A DNA stretch of 64,000 nucleotides from an uncultured Cohaesibacter sp. (GTDB lineage: Bacteria > Pseudomonadota > Alphaproteobacteria > Rhizobiales > Cohaesibacteraceae), in assembly GCF_963676275.1 (NCBI RefSeq), contig NZ_OY781091.1:3388775-3452774 (forward strand), given 5' to 3'. This document shows, in pieces, positions 8,201 to 17,190 of this stretch (positions are counted from its first letter, which is position 1; the number at the start of each line of letters is the position of its first letter). The notes beneath the pieces were generated by a model. That model ran no database searches, had not been told where the DNA came from, and worked only from the letters and a program-made list of their open reading frames with translations. The position numbers were made by a program, and so were the translations under genes.

Positions 8201-10864
8201 TCAATCATCCAGCATTTCCTTGATCTTGGTTGCCAGCTGCTTGAGAGAGAATGGTTTTGGCAGGAAGCCGAATTCTTCATTGTCAGGCAGATTCTTGCGG
8301 AATGCCTCCTCGGCATAACCGGACATGAAAATGACCTTCAGCTCCGGCTTGAGCTTGCGCAATTCACCCAGCATGGTCGGACCGTCCATCTCCGGCATGA
8401 CCACATCAGAGACCACAAGATCAAGTGGCTCGTCGATCTCATGGATCAATTCAAGCGCTTCAGCGCCGGAACCGGCCTCATAGACCTGATAGCCACGTGA
8501 CGCCAGTGCACGCGCTGCAAAGGCCCGAACGGCCTCCTCATCCTCAACCAGAAGGATTGTGGCGCTACCGGTCAGATCGGTAATGGCAGGCGGAGCATCA
8601 TTGGCTGCATCGCCATTATCCTTTTCGGCACCGACTGTCTGCCCTTGTTCATCCGCGCCATCGCCAACCTCTGCGTCTATGACCTCGGGCTTGGCCACTT
8701 CCACAAAGCGCGGCAGGAAGATGCGGAAAGTGGTTCCCTCGCCCATCTCGCTTTCAAGGAAGATGAAGCCCCCCGTCTGCTTGATGATGCCGTAAACCGT
8801 GGACAGGCCAAGGCCGGTGCCCTTGCCAACATCCTTGGTCGAGAAGAAGGGCTCGAAAATCTTGTCGCGGATATCTGCCGGAATGCCCGTACCGCTATCG
8901 ACCACTTCCAGCAGCACATAGTCAGCAGCTTCAAGCTGCTTGTATGGCATTTCGGCCGCTTCGCGCATTTCCAGATTGCGGGTCTGGATCGTCAGATGGC
9001 CACCATCGGCCATCGCGTCTCTTGCATTCACCGCCAGATTGACGATCACCTGTTCCAGCTGGTTAAGGTCGGCCTTGACGGGCCACAGATCGCGCCCGTG
9101 AACCAGATCCAGATCCACCTTTTCACCCAGCAGGCGATCAAGAAGAATGGACAGATCCGCCAGCACATCGCCAAGAGCCAACACCTGCGGCCGCAGGGTC
9201 TGGCGACGCGAGAAGGCCAGCAACTGGCGCACCAGAGAGGCCGCACGGTTGGCATTCTGCTTGATATTCATGATGTCCTGGAATGCAGGATCGCTTGGCC
9301 GATGGCTGGTCAGGAGCAGATCGGAGAAGCCGATAATGGCAGTCAGCACGTTGTTGAAGTCATGGGCCACGCCGCCAGCCAACTGGCCGACAGCCTGCAT
9401 TTTCTGGCTTTGCGAGAATTGCTCTTCCAGAGCGCGTTGCTCGGTCGTCTCCAGCGCATAGACAATGATCTGCTCGTCGTCTCCTTCGCTGTCCTCAACG
9501 CCGGAGAGGAAAAAGCGCACGGTGCGATTCTTGTCTTCGGCAAGCTGGCACTCGACGGGCAGAATGCTGCTCTTGCCCTGTAAGGCCTGCTCGAAAGCCG
9601 AGACGAGATTGCTCTTGTCTTTCTCAGCCACCAGATTGAGAATCGATGGCCGATTGTCCCCTTCAGCCCCATCTTCCCGATCCAGTCCGGTATCAACAGG
9701 CACCTCGGCCTTGAACATACGGGCAAAGGGCGCATTGGTCCGCAAGACCCGGCCCTCGCCGGTCAACGCGGCAATGGCGATCGGTGTATTGTTGAAGAAG
9801 CGGGCAAAACGTACCTCGGCAACACGCAGCTCCTCGGAAATATCCTCGCCGGGGCTGCGGTTGAGCACCAGCGTGCGCGACGCCCCCGGTGTCCCGTCAG
9901 ACGCCATCGGCACGCGATGCATCAGGCGAACAGGCAGGCTCTGACCGTTGCGCTTGACCAGATCCAGATCGATCATCTCGGTCTTCGGCGTTCTTGGAGC
10001 GCTGTTGGCTGCCTCAAGCAAAGCGGTGCCATCGCCGGGCACCAATTCACTGAGATTGAGCTGACGCGGCTCGAACTGTGCCAGATCATAACCGAGCCAG
10101 TCGGCCAGCGTGGCATTCATGTAAATCACCCGTCCATCCGGCTCGGCAGAAAAGAACCCGGCCGGGGCATGATCAAGATAATTGATCGCCAGCTGCAATT
10201 CCTGAAAGATATTCTCCTGCCGCTCACGGTCGCGGGTGATGTCGCTGACCTGCCAGACATAGAGATCCTCGACCTTGCCGCTGACACCGATATCCTGCAT
10301 GGTGCGCACCCGGATGCGATACCATCTGGCATGGGGATCATCATCCTCATCCACCGCCCCGCTGGGAGCACGGAAAAGACGGAATTCCTCCAGCGCAGGA
10401 CGACCGGCCCGCACCGCTTCCGACAGACGATAGATCGCCTCGGCGGCATCGGGTTCGCCAGCAAAGCTGCGTTCGATGGAGCGAATGGCACCGGCATCCG
10501 CTGCGCCGGTCAGTCGGGCATATTCGGTATTGGCATAGACCAGCCTGTCCTTGCGGTCACAAACCAGAATGCCCTCTTTCATGCTATCCACAAATTGCCG
10601 GGTCAAATGAGGCGCCGGAGCCGGATTGCCCAACTGGATCAGCCCGACGGCGAAACCCAGAAGCGAAAGGATTCCCAGCCCGGCCAGAATACTCAGAAAG
10701 GTCAGTTGGATCTGTCCGCCGATCTGCCCCTTGAAAAGCACCAGGGCAACAGCGCCGCCAACAAGAATAAAAGCGATCAATATCAGCCACTTGATACTTC
10801 CAGGTCGTTCACTGTGATCGATCATGGCTGGTTCCATGTTTTTCTGACCTGTCAGCTTGCCCAT
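8201..10864 (-). CDS. cckA: Hybrid sensor histidine kinase CckA
   Basis: An 887-residue hybrid kinase with the CckA layout. Two membrane helices lie near residues 26-44 and 52-76, followed by about three PAS-like regions (about 88-210, 220-340, 350-475). The HisKA box [14 protein letters not shown] has the phospho-accepting His at 501, then comes a HATPase with [10 protein letters not shown] and [12 protein letters not shown]-terminal receiver domain starts near 767 with VEDEEAVR and has the phospho-acceptor Asp near 820 ([11 protein letters not shown]). In Caulobacter CckA feeds phosphate through ChpT to CtrA and CpdR, setting cell-cycle and flagellar expression. It lies 70 bp downstream of flhB on the same strand and may be cotranscribed. 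An acidic linker (about 725-765) precedes the receiver. Confidence 0.92.
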   Translation of the reverse strand: MGKLTGQKNMEPAMIDHSERPGSIKWLILIAFILVGGAVALVLFKGQIGGQIQLTFLSILAGLGILSLLGFAVGLIQLGNPAPAPHLTRQFVDSMKEGILVCDRKDRLVYANTEYARLTGAADAGAIRSIERSFAGEPDAAEAIYRLSEAVRAGRPALEEFRLFRAPSGAVDEDDDPHARWYRIRVRTMQDIGVSGKVEDLYVWQVSDITRDRERQENIFQELQLAINYLDHAPAGFFSAEPDGRVIYMNATLADWLGYDLAQFEPRQLNLSELVPGDGTALLEAANSAPRTPKTEMIDLDLVKRNGQSLPVRLMHRVPMASDGTPGASRTLVLNRSPGEDISEELRVAEVRFARFFNNTPIAIAALTGEGRVLRTNAPFARMFKAEVPVDTGLDREDGAEGDNRPSILNLVAEKDKSNLVSAFEQALQGKSSILPVECQLAEDKNRTVRFFLSGVEDSEGDDEQIIVYALETTEQRALEEQFSQSQKMQAVGQLAGGVAHDFNNVLTAIIGFSDLLLTSHRPSDPAFQDIMNIKQNANRAASLVRQLLAFSRRQTLRPQVLALGDVLADLSILLDRLLGEKVDLDLVHGRDLWPVKADLNQLEQVIVNLAVNARDAMADGGHLTIQTRNLEMREAAEMPYKQLEAADYVLLEVVDSGTGIPADIRDKIFEPFFSTKDVGKGTGLGLSTVYGIIKQTGGFIFLESEMGEGTTFRIFLPRFVEVAKPEVIDAEVGDGADEQGQTVGAEKDNGDAANDAPPAITDLTGSATILLVEDEEAVRAFAARALASRGYQVYEAGSGAEALELIHEIDEPLDLVVSDVVMPEMDGPTMLGELRKLKPELKVIFMSGYAEEAFRKNLPDNEEFGFLPKPFSLKQLATKIKEMLDD

Positions 10865-10934
10865 CTATGCTGTCCCTGCCTTGCTTGGCGGCTATGCCTT
10901 CTAGAATCGTTGGTCACCAAATTGCCTGAAAACT

Positions 10935-12020
10935 TCAGTTGCGGCTAGACCAACTTGACCTATTTTTCAGTTTCATGATGTAACTAATCACTTCTGCAAC
11001 AGCTTTATAGTGCTCCTCGGGAACCTCGTCATCGATTTCCACCGTCGCATAGAGCGCACGGGTCAGAGGCGGATTCTCGATGATGGGAATATTATGCTCG
11101 CGGGCAATTTCCCGAATGCGCATGGCGGAATCATCAATGCCCTTTGCCACACAGACAGGGGCACGCATGCTGGTAGACTCATATTTCAGCGCCACCGAAT
11201 AATGGGTCGGGTTGGTCAGCACCACAGAAGCTTCGGGAACGGCGGCCATCATGCGTCTGCGGCTGCGCTCCATGCGCACCTGCCGCAGCTTGGCCTTGAT
11301 CATCGGATCACCTTCCTGTTGCTTGAACTCTTCCTTGATCTCGCGCACGGTCATTTTCTGCTTCTCATACCAGCGATTGCGCTGATAGAGAAAATCGATG
11401 CCCGCCACAACGGCCATGAACAGGATCACGCCGAACACCAGCTTGAGCGCCAATCCCTGAACAAGCGGCAGCAATTCCAGAGGCTCCAGCCCGATCACCA
11501 CATCCAGCTTGTCACGCTCGGGATAGAGCAACACCCAGAACAGCGTGCTGACGACACTGAGCTTGAGAAGGCCCTTGACGAAATTGACAAGGCTTTCCTT
11601 TGAAAACAGGCGTTTGAAGCCCCCCATCGGACTGACTTTGGACAGCTTCGGGGTAATCGGCTCGGTCGTGAACACGAATCTGTGCTGAATGACATTGCCA
11701 ATAACCGCAAGCACGACCAACGCCAGCATTGGCAGAATGAGAATGCCAAGCATCGCATATCCGGTCTTGGCCCAGACCTGGGCAAGCAGGGAGCCATTGA
11801 TCGAAAGTTCGGAGGAATGCTCGATGAAACCGCGCATATTGGTCAAGACGCCTCTGGAGATATAGCCGCCCAGAATAGCCACGACCAGCCCGGTCCCCAT
11901 CATGGAGAACCAGGCGGAAACTTCCTGACTCTTGGCCACATCGCCTTTCTTTATCGCGTCATCAAGACGCTTTTGCGTGGGCTCTTCCGACTTTTCTGCA
12001 TCATCATTTTCATCGGCCAT
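10935..12020 (-). CDS. flhB: Flagellar export gate protein FlhB
   Basis: A 361-residue FlhB. It has the hydrophilic N-terminus EKSEEPTQKRLDDAIKKGDV, four membrane helices, the KVSPMGGFKRLFS cytoplasmic loop, and the C-terminal autocleavage motif NPTH at residues 270-273. FlhB is the substrate-specificity switch of the flagellar type III export apparatus: self-cleavage between Asn and Pro lets export change from rod/hook to filament proteins. GGAG lies 6 nt before the ATG. It follows fliR by 39 bp in the flgB-to-cckA block, the usual fliQ-fliR-flhB order. Confidence 0.96.
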   Translation of the reverse strand: MADENDDAEKSEEPTQKRLDDAIKKGDVAKSQEVSAWFSMMGTGLVVAILGGYISRGVLTNMRGFIEHSSELSINGSLLAQVWAKTGYAMLGILILPMLALVVLAVIGNVIQHRFVFTTEPITPKLSKVSPMGGFKRLFSKESLVNFVKGLLKLSVVSTLFWVLLYPERDKLDVVIGLEPLELLPLVQGLALKLVFGVILFMAVVAGIDFLYQRNRWYEKQKMTVREIKEEFKQQEGDPMIKAKLRQVRMERSRRRMMAAVPEASVVLTNPTHYSVALKYESTSMRAPVCVAKGIDDSAMRIREIAREHNIPIIENPPLTRALYATVEIDDEVPEEHYKAVAEVISYIMKLKNRSSWSSRN

Positions 12021-12059
12021 GACAGTCTCCTAATCCTGTCTTTCCAATGGGATATTGGC

Positions 12060-12821
12060 TCAGCGCACAATGAAGTTGCCGAGCACATCCTCGATATGTC
12101 CAAGATACCAGGTCATCATGGTAAACAAGAGGACCATCAACAAAAGCAAACCGACGAAAATGTTGGCCGGCATTGCCAGAAAATAAACCTGTAATTGTGG
12201 CATCAAGCGGGAAAGCAACCCTAGCGCAAACTGGAAAATCAATCCATAGACGATGAAGGGCGAAGAAAGCTTGATGCCGATGACAAAGGATTGCGCCAGA
12301 ATATCCGTCGCATATTGCGCGATATCGCCGATCTGGATCGCCTGATTGACCGGAAACAGCTGATAGCTGTCATACATTGCCGCAATCATCAGATAATGCA
12401 GATTGGTTACAAAGATCATGGTCACGGCCAGCATGCTCAGAAAGGTACCGATCTGCACCGTCTGCTGCCCGCTCGAGGGGTCAGACCCCATCGCGAAACT
12501 CAGCCCCATCTGAAAGGCAATCGTTGTTGCCGCGATCTGCAATGCCGCCATGACCAGCTTGACCGACATGCCGATCAACACGGCAACGACGATCTCCCGC
12601 GCCATGGCAACGAGAATTCCCGCCAGATTGGCAGGTACGGTGCCATAATAGCCCGAGACCATCGGATAAAGCAGCAGAGCGGTCATCAGCGCCAGCACCA
12701 GCCTCAGGCGCGTTGAAACAGCCTGCTCGGAGAAAGCCGGCAGCAACATGAACAAGGTGCCGATTCGCGCAAAAATCAGCATGAAGATATAGGCAGTTTC
12801 AGGAAGGAAATCGACGAGCAT
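12060..12821 (-). CDS. fliR: Flagellar export gate protein FliR
   Basis: A 253-residue, strongly hydrophobic protein with about six membrane segments and the FliR signature regions: ARIGTLFMLLPAF near the N-terminus, GLSFAMGSDPSSGQQT in the middle, and LLSRLMPQLQVYFLAMPANIFVG towards the end. FliR joins FliP and FliQ to form the helical export gate in the basal body membrane. It lies between fliQ and flhB in the same operon. Confidence 0.95.
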   Translation of the reverse strand: MLVDFLPETAYIFMLIFARIGTLFMLLPAFSEQAVSTRLRLVLALMTALLLYPMVSGYYGTVPANLAGILVAMAREIVVAVLIGMSVKLVMAALQIAATTIAFQMGLSFAMGSDPSSGQQTVQIGTFLSMLAVTMIFVTNLHYLMIAAMYDSYQLFPVNQAIQIGDIAQYATDILAQSFVIGIKLSSPFIVYGLIFQFALGLLSRLMPQLQVYFLAMPANIFVGLLLLMVLLFTMMTWYLGHIEDVLGNFIVR

Positions 12822-12859
12822 GATTCATTCGCACCGACCGCATCTCTGGCAAAGAGATG

Positions 12860-13129
12860 TCAGCCCGAAATGGCACGCTCCATCAGCATTCGCATATAGC
12901 CGCTAAGGGTCGCCCCGAAAAAGGGCATCGTAATGAGGATGGTCAGAAAAATGGCGATGATCTTGGGCACGAAGACCAGTGTCATTTCCTGAATTTGCGT
13001 AAGCGCCTGAAAAAGAGCGATCACGACACCGATCACAAGCCCCACGACCATGGGAGGCGACGCGATCTTGATCAGCACCCAAACGCCCTCTCGCGCGATA
13101 TCAAGCATTTCCGGACCGGTCATTTCCAA
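12860..13129 (-). CDS. fliQ: Flagellar export gate protein FliQ
   Basis: An 89-residue protein with two membrane helices, the FliQ size. The markers are MTGPEMLDIAREGVWVL at the start and IALFQALTQIQEMTLVFVPK in the loop between the helices. FliQ wraps around FliP and FliR in the export gate. GGAG lies 7 nt before the ATG. The 38-bp gap to fliR indicates cotranscription. Confidence 0.95.
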   Translation of the reverse strand: MEMTGPEMLDIAREGVWVLIKIASPPMVVGLVIGVVIALFQALTQIQEMTLVFVPKIIAIFLTILITMPFFGATLSGYMRMLMERAISG

Positions 13130-13198
13130 TCTCCATCAGTTCAAACGCGAGACAACCGATCCGATCAATGCTCAAGAAGAGAAAAGCCCTGCCCGTCT

Positions 13199-13519
13199 CT
13201 AGATTGGCATCTGCATGATCGATTCATAAGAAGAAATCACGCGATCCCGGATGGATACCATCGTTTCCAGCGCCACTTCGGTCTCAGCAACCGCAGTCAC
13301 GACATCAACCACATCAGCCTTGCCATTGATCATGGATTTGGCATTGGTCTCTGCAAGGTCGCCCTTGTTCAGCACCCCCTGAACACCATCCTTCACCATG
13401 GCACCGAAATCGGGCTTGGCATCGGCGGCATTTTGCAAGGAAGGCCCCGACTGTGTCTGATTCGTCAGCTGTTGTGCCAGATTATAAGCGTTTGCTGCAC
13501 TCAAGGAAGTATTAATCAT
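13199..13519 (-). CDS. fliE: Flagellar hook-basal body complex protein FliE
   Basis: A 106-residue FliE, the periplasmic adaptor that joins the MS ring and export gate to the rod. The C-terminal half is diagnostic: VVTAVAETEVALETMVSIRD followed by VISSYESIMQMPI. The N-terminal half (residues 1-50) is the variable, Ala/Asn/Gln-rich helical part. It lies between flgC and fliQ, the usual flgB-flgC-fliE order. Confidence 0.94.
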   Translation of the reverse strand: MINTSLSAANAYNLAQQLTNQTQSGPSLQNAADAKPDFGAMVKDGVQGVLNKGDLAETNAKSMINGKADVVDVVTAVAETEVALETMVSIRDRVISSYESIMQMPI

Positions 13520-13577
13520 CGGTTAACTCGTCGGGCCAGCTTCGGCCAATAGGGGTTGGTATCGACTTGAAACGGCA

Positions 13578-13988
13578 TCAGGCTTTAAGGATTTCGAGGG
13601 TCTTGGTGACCATATCCCGTGTTGCCGTGATGACGTTCAGGTTGGCCTGATAGCTTCTCTGGGCCTGTTGAAGATCTGTTACTTCCATCAGGCTGTTAAC
13701 GTTGGGAAGCTTCACATAGCCCTGCTCGTTGGCTGCCGGGTTGCCCGGATCATACTGCTCGCGGAAATCCGACTTGTCGGGCAGCACCCGTCCCATTTCG
13801 ACCAGATTGGCTTCCACTTCCTTGTCAAAGCGCGAGCGAAAGGACGGGATCTGGCGCCGATAGGGATCCCCTCCCGGCTCCCGCGACGTGGAATCCGAGT
13901 TGGCGATATTCTCCGAGATCACACGCATACGCCCGCTTTGCGCATGCAGTCCGGAAGCGGCAATCATGATTGATTTCAGAAAATCCAT
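13578..13988 (-). CDS. flgC: Flagellar proximal rod protein FlgC
   Basis: A 136-residue rod protein of the FlgBC family. The N-terminus MDFLKSIMIAASGLHAQSGR with ISENIANSDS, and the C-terminus VNSLMEVTDLQQAQRSYQAN, are the paired helical ends shared by axial proteins. I start at the ATG at 13988 because GGAAGAAG lies 5 nt upstream and the protein then begins at the conserved position; the open frame runs 15 codons further upstream. It follows flgB and precedes fliE. Confidence 0.95.
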   Translation of the reverse strand: MDFLKSIMIAASGLHAQSGRMRVISENIANSDSTSREPGGDPYRRQIPSFRSRFDKEVEANLVEMGRVLPDKSDFREQYDPGNPAANEQGYVKLPNVNSLMEVTDLQQAQRSYQANLNVITATRDMVTKTLEILKA

Positions 13989-14101
13989 CGCGTCTTCTTC
14001 CTTTCCTTTCATAAACGCCAGAAGCTTCTGCATCTCTGGCGGGCTTAATAACTCAGGCAGCTTTTGCGCATTCCGCGCTGGCCAGCAGGGGCAAGCAGTT
14101 C

Positions 14102-14509
14102 TCAGCTTTTCCTCACGGCGGTGCGCAGCATGCCAAGCCCCTTGGTATAGAGGCTGGCAACGGCCTGATAATCCATCTGGTTGGCGGTCACCTTCATCAT
14201 CTGCTCTTCGAGATTCACGTTGTTCCCCGACGGGGTGACTTCAAACCCATCCATATCCTTGCCGACCAGATTCCCGTCCGGGAAAATGGCCCTGCCCTGA
14301 AGATGCAGCCGGTTGGTCTGTTGCGTTTGCAAGCCACCGGTCTTGTTGATCTTGAGGATGCTGTCAAAGTCGAGCGGCGCCAGATCCTTCGCGCTATAGT
14401 CGGGACTATCGGCATTGGCGATATTCTCGGCCAGAACACGTTGCCTCGTCTGATGCCAATGCATCTTGGAACGAAGCATGGAAAATAATTTGAGATCTCC
14501 TAGTGCCAA
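14102..14509 (-). CDS. flgB: Flagellar proximal rod protein FlgB
   Basis: A FlgB rod protein, first gene of the minus-strand block that ends in cckA. Marks are MHWHQTRQRVLAENIANADS near the N-terminus, SAKDLAPLDF, and the C-terminal NVNLEEQMMKVTANQMDYQA. I start at a TTG (14509) because GAGG lies 7 nt before it, the resulting 135 residues fit the family, and the N-terminus (M)ALGDLKLFSML aligns with FlgB. In-frame ATGs at 14560 (no visible ribosome site) and at the SML methionine (AGGAG 17 nt away) are weaker choices. A CtrA-type box lies about 85 bp upstream. Confidence 0.92.
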   Translation of the reverse strand: MALGDLKLFSMLRSKMHWHQTRQRVLAENIANADSPDYSAKDLAPLDFDSILKINKTGGLQTQQTNRLHLQGRAIFPDGNLVGKDMDGFEVTPSGNNVNLEEQMMKVTANQMDYQAVASLYTKGLGMLRTAVRKS

Positions 14510-14593
14510 GGGTCCGCCTCGTGAATTTGCGTGAGCAGCAATGAGAAGCGTTGCTTCCATCAACCGTTGCGGCAAATTTTGCCTATCAAATGG

Positions 14594-14609
14594 TTAACAA
14601 GTCGTTAAC
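14594..14609. promoter_or_regulatory. CtrA-type box in the flgB-fliO spacer
   Basis: TTAA-CAAGTCG-TTAAC matches the full CtrA site TTAA-N7-TTAAC. Because each half is GTTAAC, the site also matches on the other strand. It lies 85 bp upstream of the chosen flgB start and 233 bp upstream of fliO. CckA, which controls CtrA, is encoded at the end of the flgB block. Confidence 0.7.
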
Positions 14610-14736
14610 GATTACTTTGATGAAAGAATAATTGGCAGAAGTCTGCGTCTTTAGTTAAATTTCACAAGAGGTAAAATTTGCATTTTGCATATAAAAACCG
14701 CGAAAAATATTTCAATATCGTTAAAATGTTCTGTGA

Positions 14737-14747
14737 GATTCAGATTC
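14737..14747. promoter_or_regulatory. Pair of GANTC sites upstream of fliO
   Basis: Two GATTC sites (14737-14741 and 14743-14747) lie 1 nt apart, about 95 bp before fliO. GANTC is the CcrM methylation target in alphaproteobacteria and often marks cell-cycle-timed promoters. The rest of the 14510-14841 spacer is AT-rich and holds no gene that I can see. Confidence 0.4.
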
Positions 14748-14841
14748 GCAAGAGGCAGTTCTTCCCATCCCGTTGGTTACGGAAGGACCGGATCTGAATA
14801 GAGTGTAAGAGTGAATGAAGTAAAACAAGATTGGAAACCCT

Positions 14842-16236
14842 ATGTTGAGCATTGAAAGCGGCGTGCTTGTTCAGGTCCTGATCGGCTTTGGCGTGATCCT
14901 GATCCTCATCTTTCTTCTGACATGGATCATGAAAAAGCTGAATCTCGTATCAGCGCGCATAGCCAGACAGGGGGAAGATCCAAGGCTCTCCATCAAGGAA
15001 GTCATCGCGATCGATCACAAGCGTCGATTGCTGCTGGTGCAGCGCGACAATATCGAGCATCTGTTGCTCATTGGCGGCGAATCCGACCTGCTGGTCGAGC
15101 ATCACATCCCGCCCCAACCGGCCCATCAGCATCCCGGCATGGGACCAATGCAGGCGCAAAGCCAGCCGCCGATGAATGCCCCCCAGCCGCAACCGGCTCC
15201 CGCAAGGGCGACAGCGCCGCGCGCACAATCTGCGATGCCACAGGCTCCAGCCCCACAGGCTCCCGGCCTTCAGCATCAGCCGATGCAGCCCCCGATGGCA
15301 GAAATGGGGACGCAGGCGCAACGCCCTTTTGAAACCCAGCACAGGCATTCCGCTCCAGCGCCCATGCCGCATCAGCAAGAACGGCATGATCGCCCCGACC
15401 CGCTGGCCAGAGATCCACGCGCCTATCGCGAGGCCGCAGCACCGCAACGCTCCGGAATGACCGAGGCGAGACGCGAGCCCACAACAACTGGCATGACTTC
15501 AGGCCTGACTTCAGGAATGGCTTCAGGAATGGCGGCAAGCATGCCCCCTGCCCCGCGCCAGACGCAACCGGCTCAATCTCAGGAAAGATCCGTCAGCGAA
15601 ACAGCCTCAGGCCGCAGCGCTTCAGGCCGGTGGCAATCGGAACCGGCAGCAAGGCCCCATTCCAGACCGCAACCCGAACCCCGCACTGAAGCCGTCATGC
15701 CTTCCGCCTCTTCTTACACACAGAAGACCGATCCACATCCTTCTGTCACTCCCGAAGAAGCAAACAAACCGAAGGCGCGATCCGAAAAAAATGATCATGG
15801 TGCGGCCATTGCAAAGCCTGAAGGGCAAGACCCATCGCACTCCCGCCCGGCCTCGACAAGCGGCGACAAAGACCACAAGCTTCCGCCTCAGGGTGAGCCG
15901 CACGTAACTGCGCCGGAGACCGAAGGAAAACACCATACGGAACAGGTGCCCTCACCACAGAAGGAGCAGGCTCCGGCTAGAGGACAATCTGCACCTGAAC
16001 ATGGAACGGCACAGACGAAGGCACAGAGCCCAACTCAGGCTCCAACGCAGACACCAATGCAGGGCGACATGCCAGAGCAGCATCCGCACCCCGAAGCTGG
16101 CGCTGACGCCGCTCAGGCGCATCCTGAAGAGGCACAGTCCCAGCCAGCAGAGCTCAAGCCGCTTTCTGAATCAGCTTCCTATGATGATGAAATCAACCGG
16201 CTGCTGAATGAGCTTTCGAGCGAAATCAAAAAATGA
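14842..16236 (+). CDS. fliO: FliO-family flagellar biosynthesis protein with a long disordered tail
   Basis: The first 95 or so residues form a FliO domain: one membrane helix (about 8-30), then LVSARIARQGEDPRLSIKEV, DHKRRLLLVQRDNIEHLLLIGG and DLLVEHH. FliO helps FliP fold into the export gate. The other roughly 370 residues are low-complexity sequence rich in Pro, Gln, Ala, His and Ser, ending in a short ordered-looking piece YDDEINRLLNELSSEIKK. Typical FliO proteins are about 90-150 residues, so this tail is unusual in length. Its stop overlaps the fliP start as ATGA. It is divergent from flgB. Confidence 0.85.
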   Translation: MLSIESGVLVQVLIGFGVILILIFLLTWIMKKLNLVSARIARQGEDPRLSIKEVIAIDHKRRLLLVQRDNIEHLLLIGGESDLLVEHHIPPQPAHQHPGMGPMQAQSQPPMNAPQPQPAPARATAPRAQSAMPQAPAPQAPGLQHQPMQPPMAEMGTQAQRPFETQHRHSAPAPMPHQQERHDRPDPLARDPRAYREAAAPQRSGMTEARREPTTTGMTSGLTSGMASGMAASMPPAPRQTQPAQSQERSVSETASGRSASGRWQSEPAARPHSRPQPEPRTEAVMPSASSYTQKTDPHPSVTPEEANKPKARSEKNDHGAAIAKPEGQDPSHSRPASTSGDKDHKLPPQGEPHVTAPETEGKHHTEQVPSPQKEQAPARGQSAPEHGTAQTKAQSPTQAPTQTPMQGDMPEQHPHPEAGADAAQAHPEEAQSQPAELKPLSESASYDDEINRLLNELSSEIKK

Positions 16237-17051
16237 TCTCAACAAGCTCGAAAGATTCGGCTGACGACATGAAGACCCAAAAGGCAAGGATGCCCTGGCG
16301 CAGGATTGGCTGGCTGGCTGCATTTGGCTGTGCGAGCATGGTTTTCTGCTTCACGGTCCTGTTCACCCATCCGGCCCTCGCCCAGCAGATGACGATCGGC
16401 TTTGGTGACGATCTGACATTGACAGAGCGCGCCGTGCAGTTGGTCGCCCTGATCACGGTTCTCTCGCTCGCCCCCTCGATCCTGATCATGGTGACATCCT
16501 TCACCCGGATCATCGTCGTCCTGTCTCTGCTGCGCTCGGCACTGGGCTTGCAGACATCGCCGCCCAACACCGTGATGGTCAGTCTGGCGCTGTTCCTGAC
16601 GGCCTTCATCATGGCCCCAACCTTTCAGGAAGCCTACAATACCGGCATCCAGCCACTGGTCGAGGGCACGATTGAGCCTGCGGAGGCATTTGATCTGACA
16701 ACCAAGCCTTTTCACCTCTTCATGCGCCGCCATGTGAGGGAGCAGGATCTGGCCCTTTTTCTTGATATGGCCAATCAGGAAGCACCTGAAACCCCCGAGG
16801 ATCTGAGTCTGCGCGTGCTGGTCCCCGCCTTCATGATCTCCGAATTGAGGCGTGGTTTCGAAATCGGCTTCCTGATCTATCTGCCCTTCATCATCATCGA
16901 TCTGGTCGTGGCTTCCATTCTCATGTCGATGGGTATGATGATGCTTCCTCCTGTCGTGATCTCTCTGCCATTCAAGCTGATTTTCTTCGTGTTGATTGAC
17001 GGCTGGAATCTGATCACGGGGTCTCTGGTAAAAAGCTTTCTTGGCACCTGA
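16233..17051 (+). CDS. fliP: Flagellar export gate protein FliP
   Basis: A 272-residue FliP with an N-terminal signal-like helix (about 27-51), then the conserved core: LSLAPSILIMVTSFTRIIVV, LRSALGLQTSPPN, FLTAFIMAP, the periplasmic loop ending in LVPAFMISELRRGFEIGF, and PFIIIDLVVASILMSMGMMM. Five FliP subunits form the core of the export gate with FliQ and FliR. The ATG overlaps the fliO stop (ATGA), so translation is coupled. A second in-frame ATG at 16269 is possible. A strong terminator follows. Confidence 0.96.
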   Translation: MISTSSKDSADDMKTQKARMPWRRIGWLAAFGCASMVFCFTVLFTHPALAQQMTIGFGDDLTLTERAVQLVALITVLSLAPSILIMVTSFTRIIVVLSLLRSALGLQTSPPNTVMVSLALFLTAFIMAPTFQEAYNTGIQPLVEGTIEPAEAFDLTTKPFHLFMRRHVREQDLALFLDMANQEAPETPEDLSLRVLVPAFMISELRRGFEIGFLIYLPFIIIDLVVASILMSMGMMMLPPVVISLPFKLIFFVLIDGWNLITGSLVKSFLGT

Positions 17052-17099
17052 AGCCTAAGGCTCAGAACCGGGCGGAGCTTGATCCGGCCCCAATTTTGC

Positions 17100-17136
17100 G
17101 GCGGCGCGTTGATCCATCAGCGCGCCGCCTTTATTT
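17100..17136 (+). terminator. Intrinsic terminator of fliO-fliP
   Basis: A 9-bp perfect GC stem (GGCGGCGCG at 17100-17108 with CGCGCCGCC at 17121-17129) is followed by TTTATTT. Confidence 0.8.
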
Positions 17137-17190
17137 CAAGCACAGAGCGAATTGGCAAAGATCGAGTCCGGAAGAAAAGACCGGGGCAGA

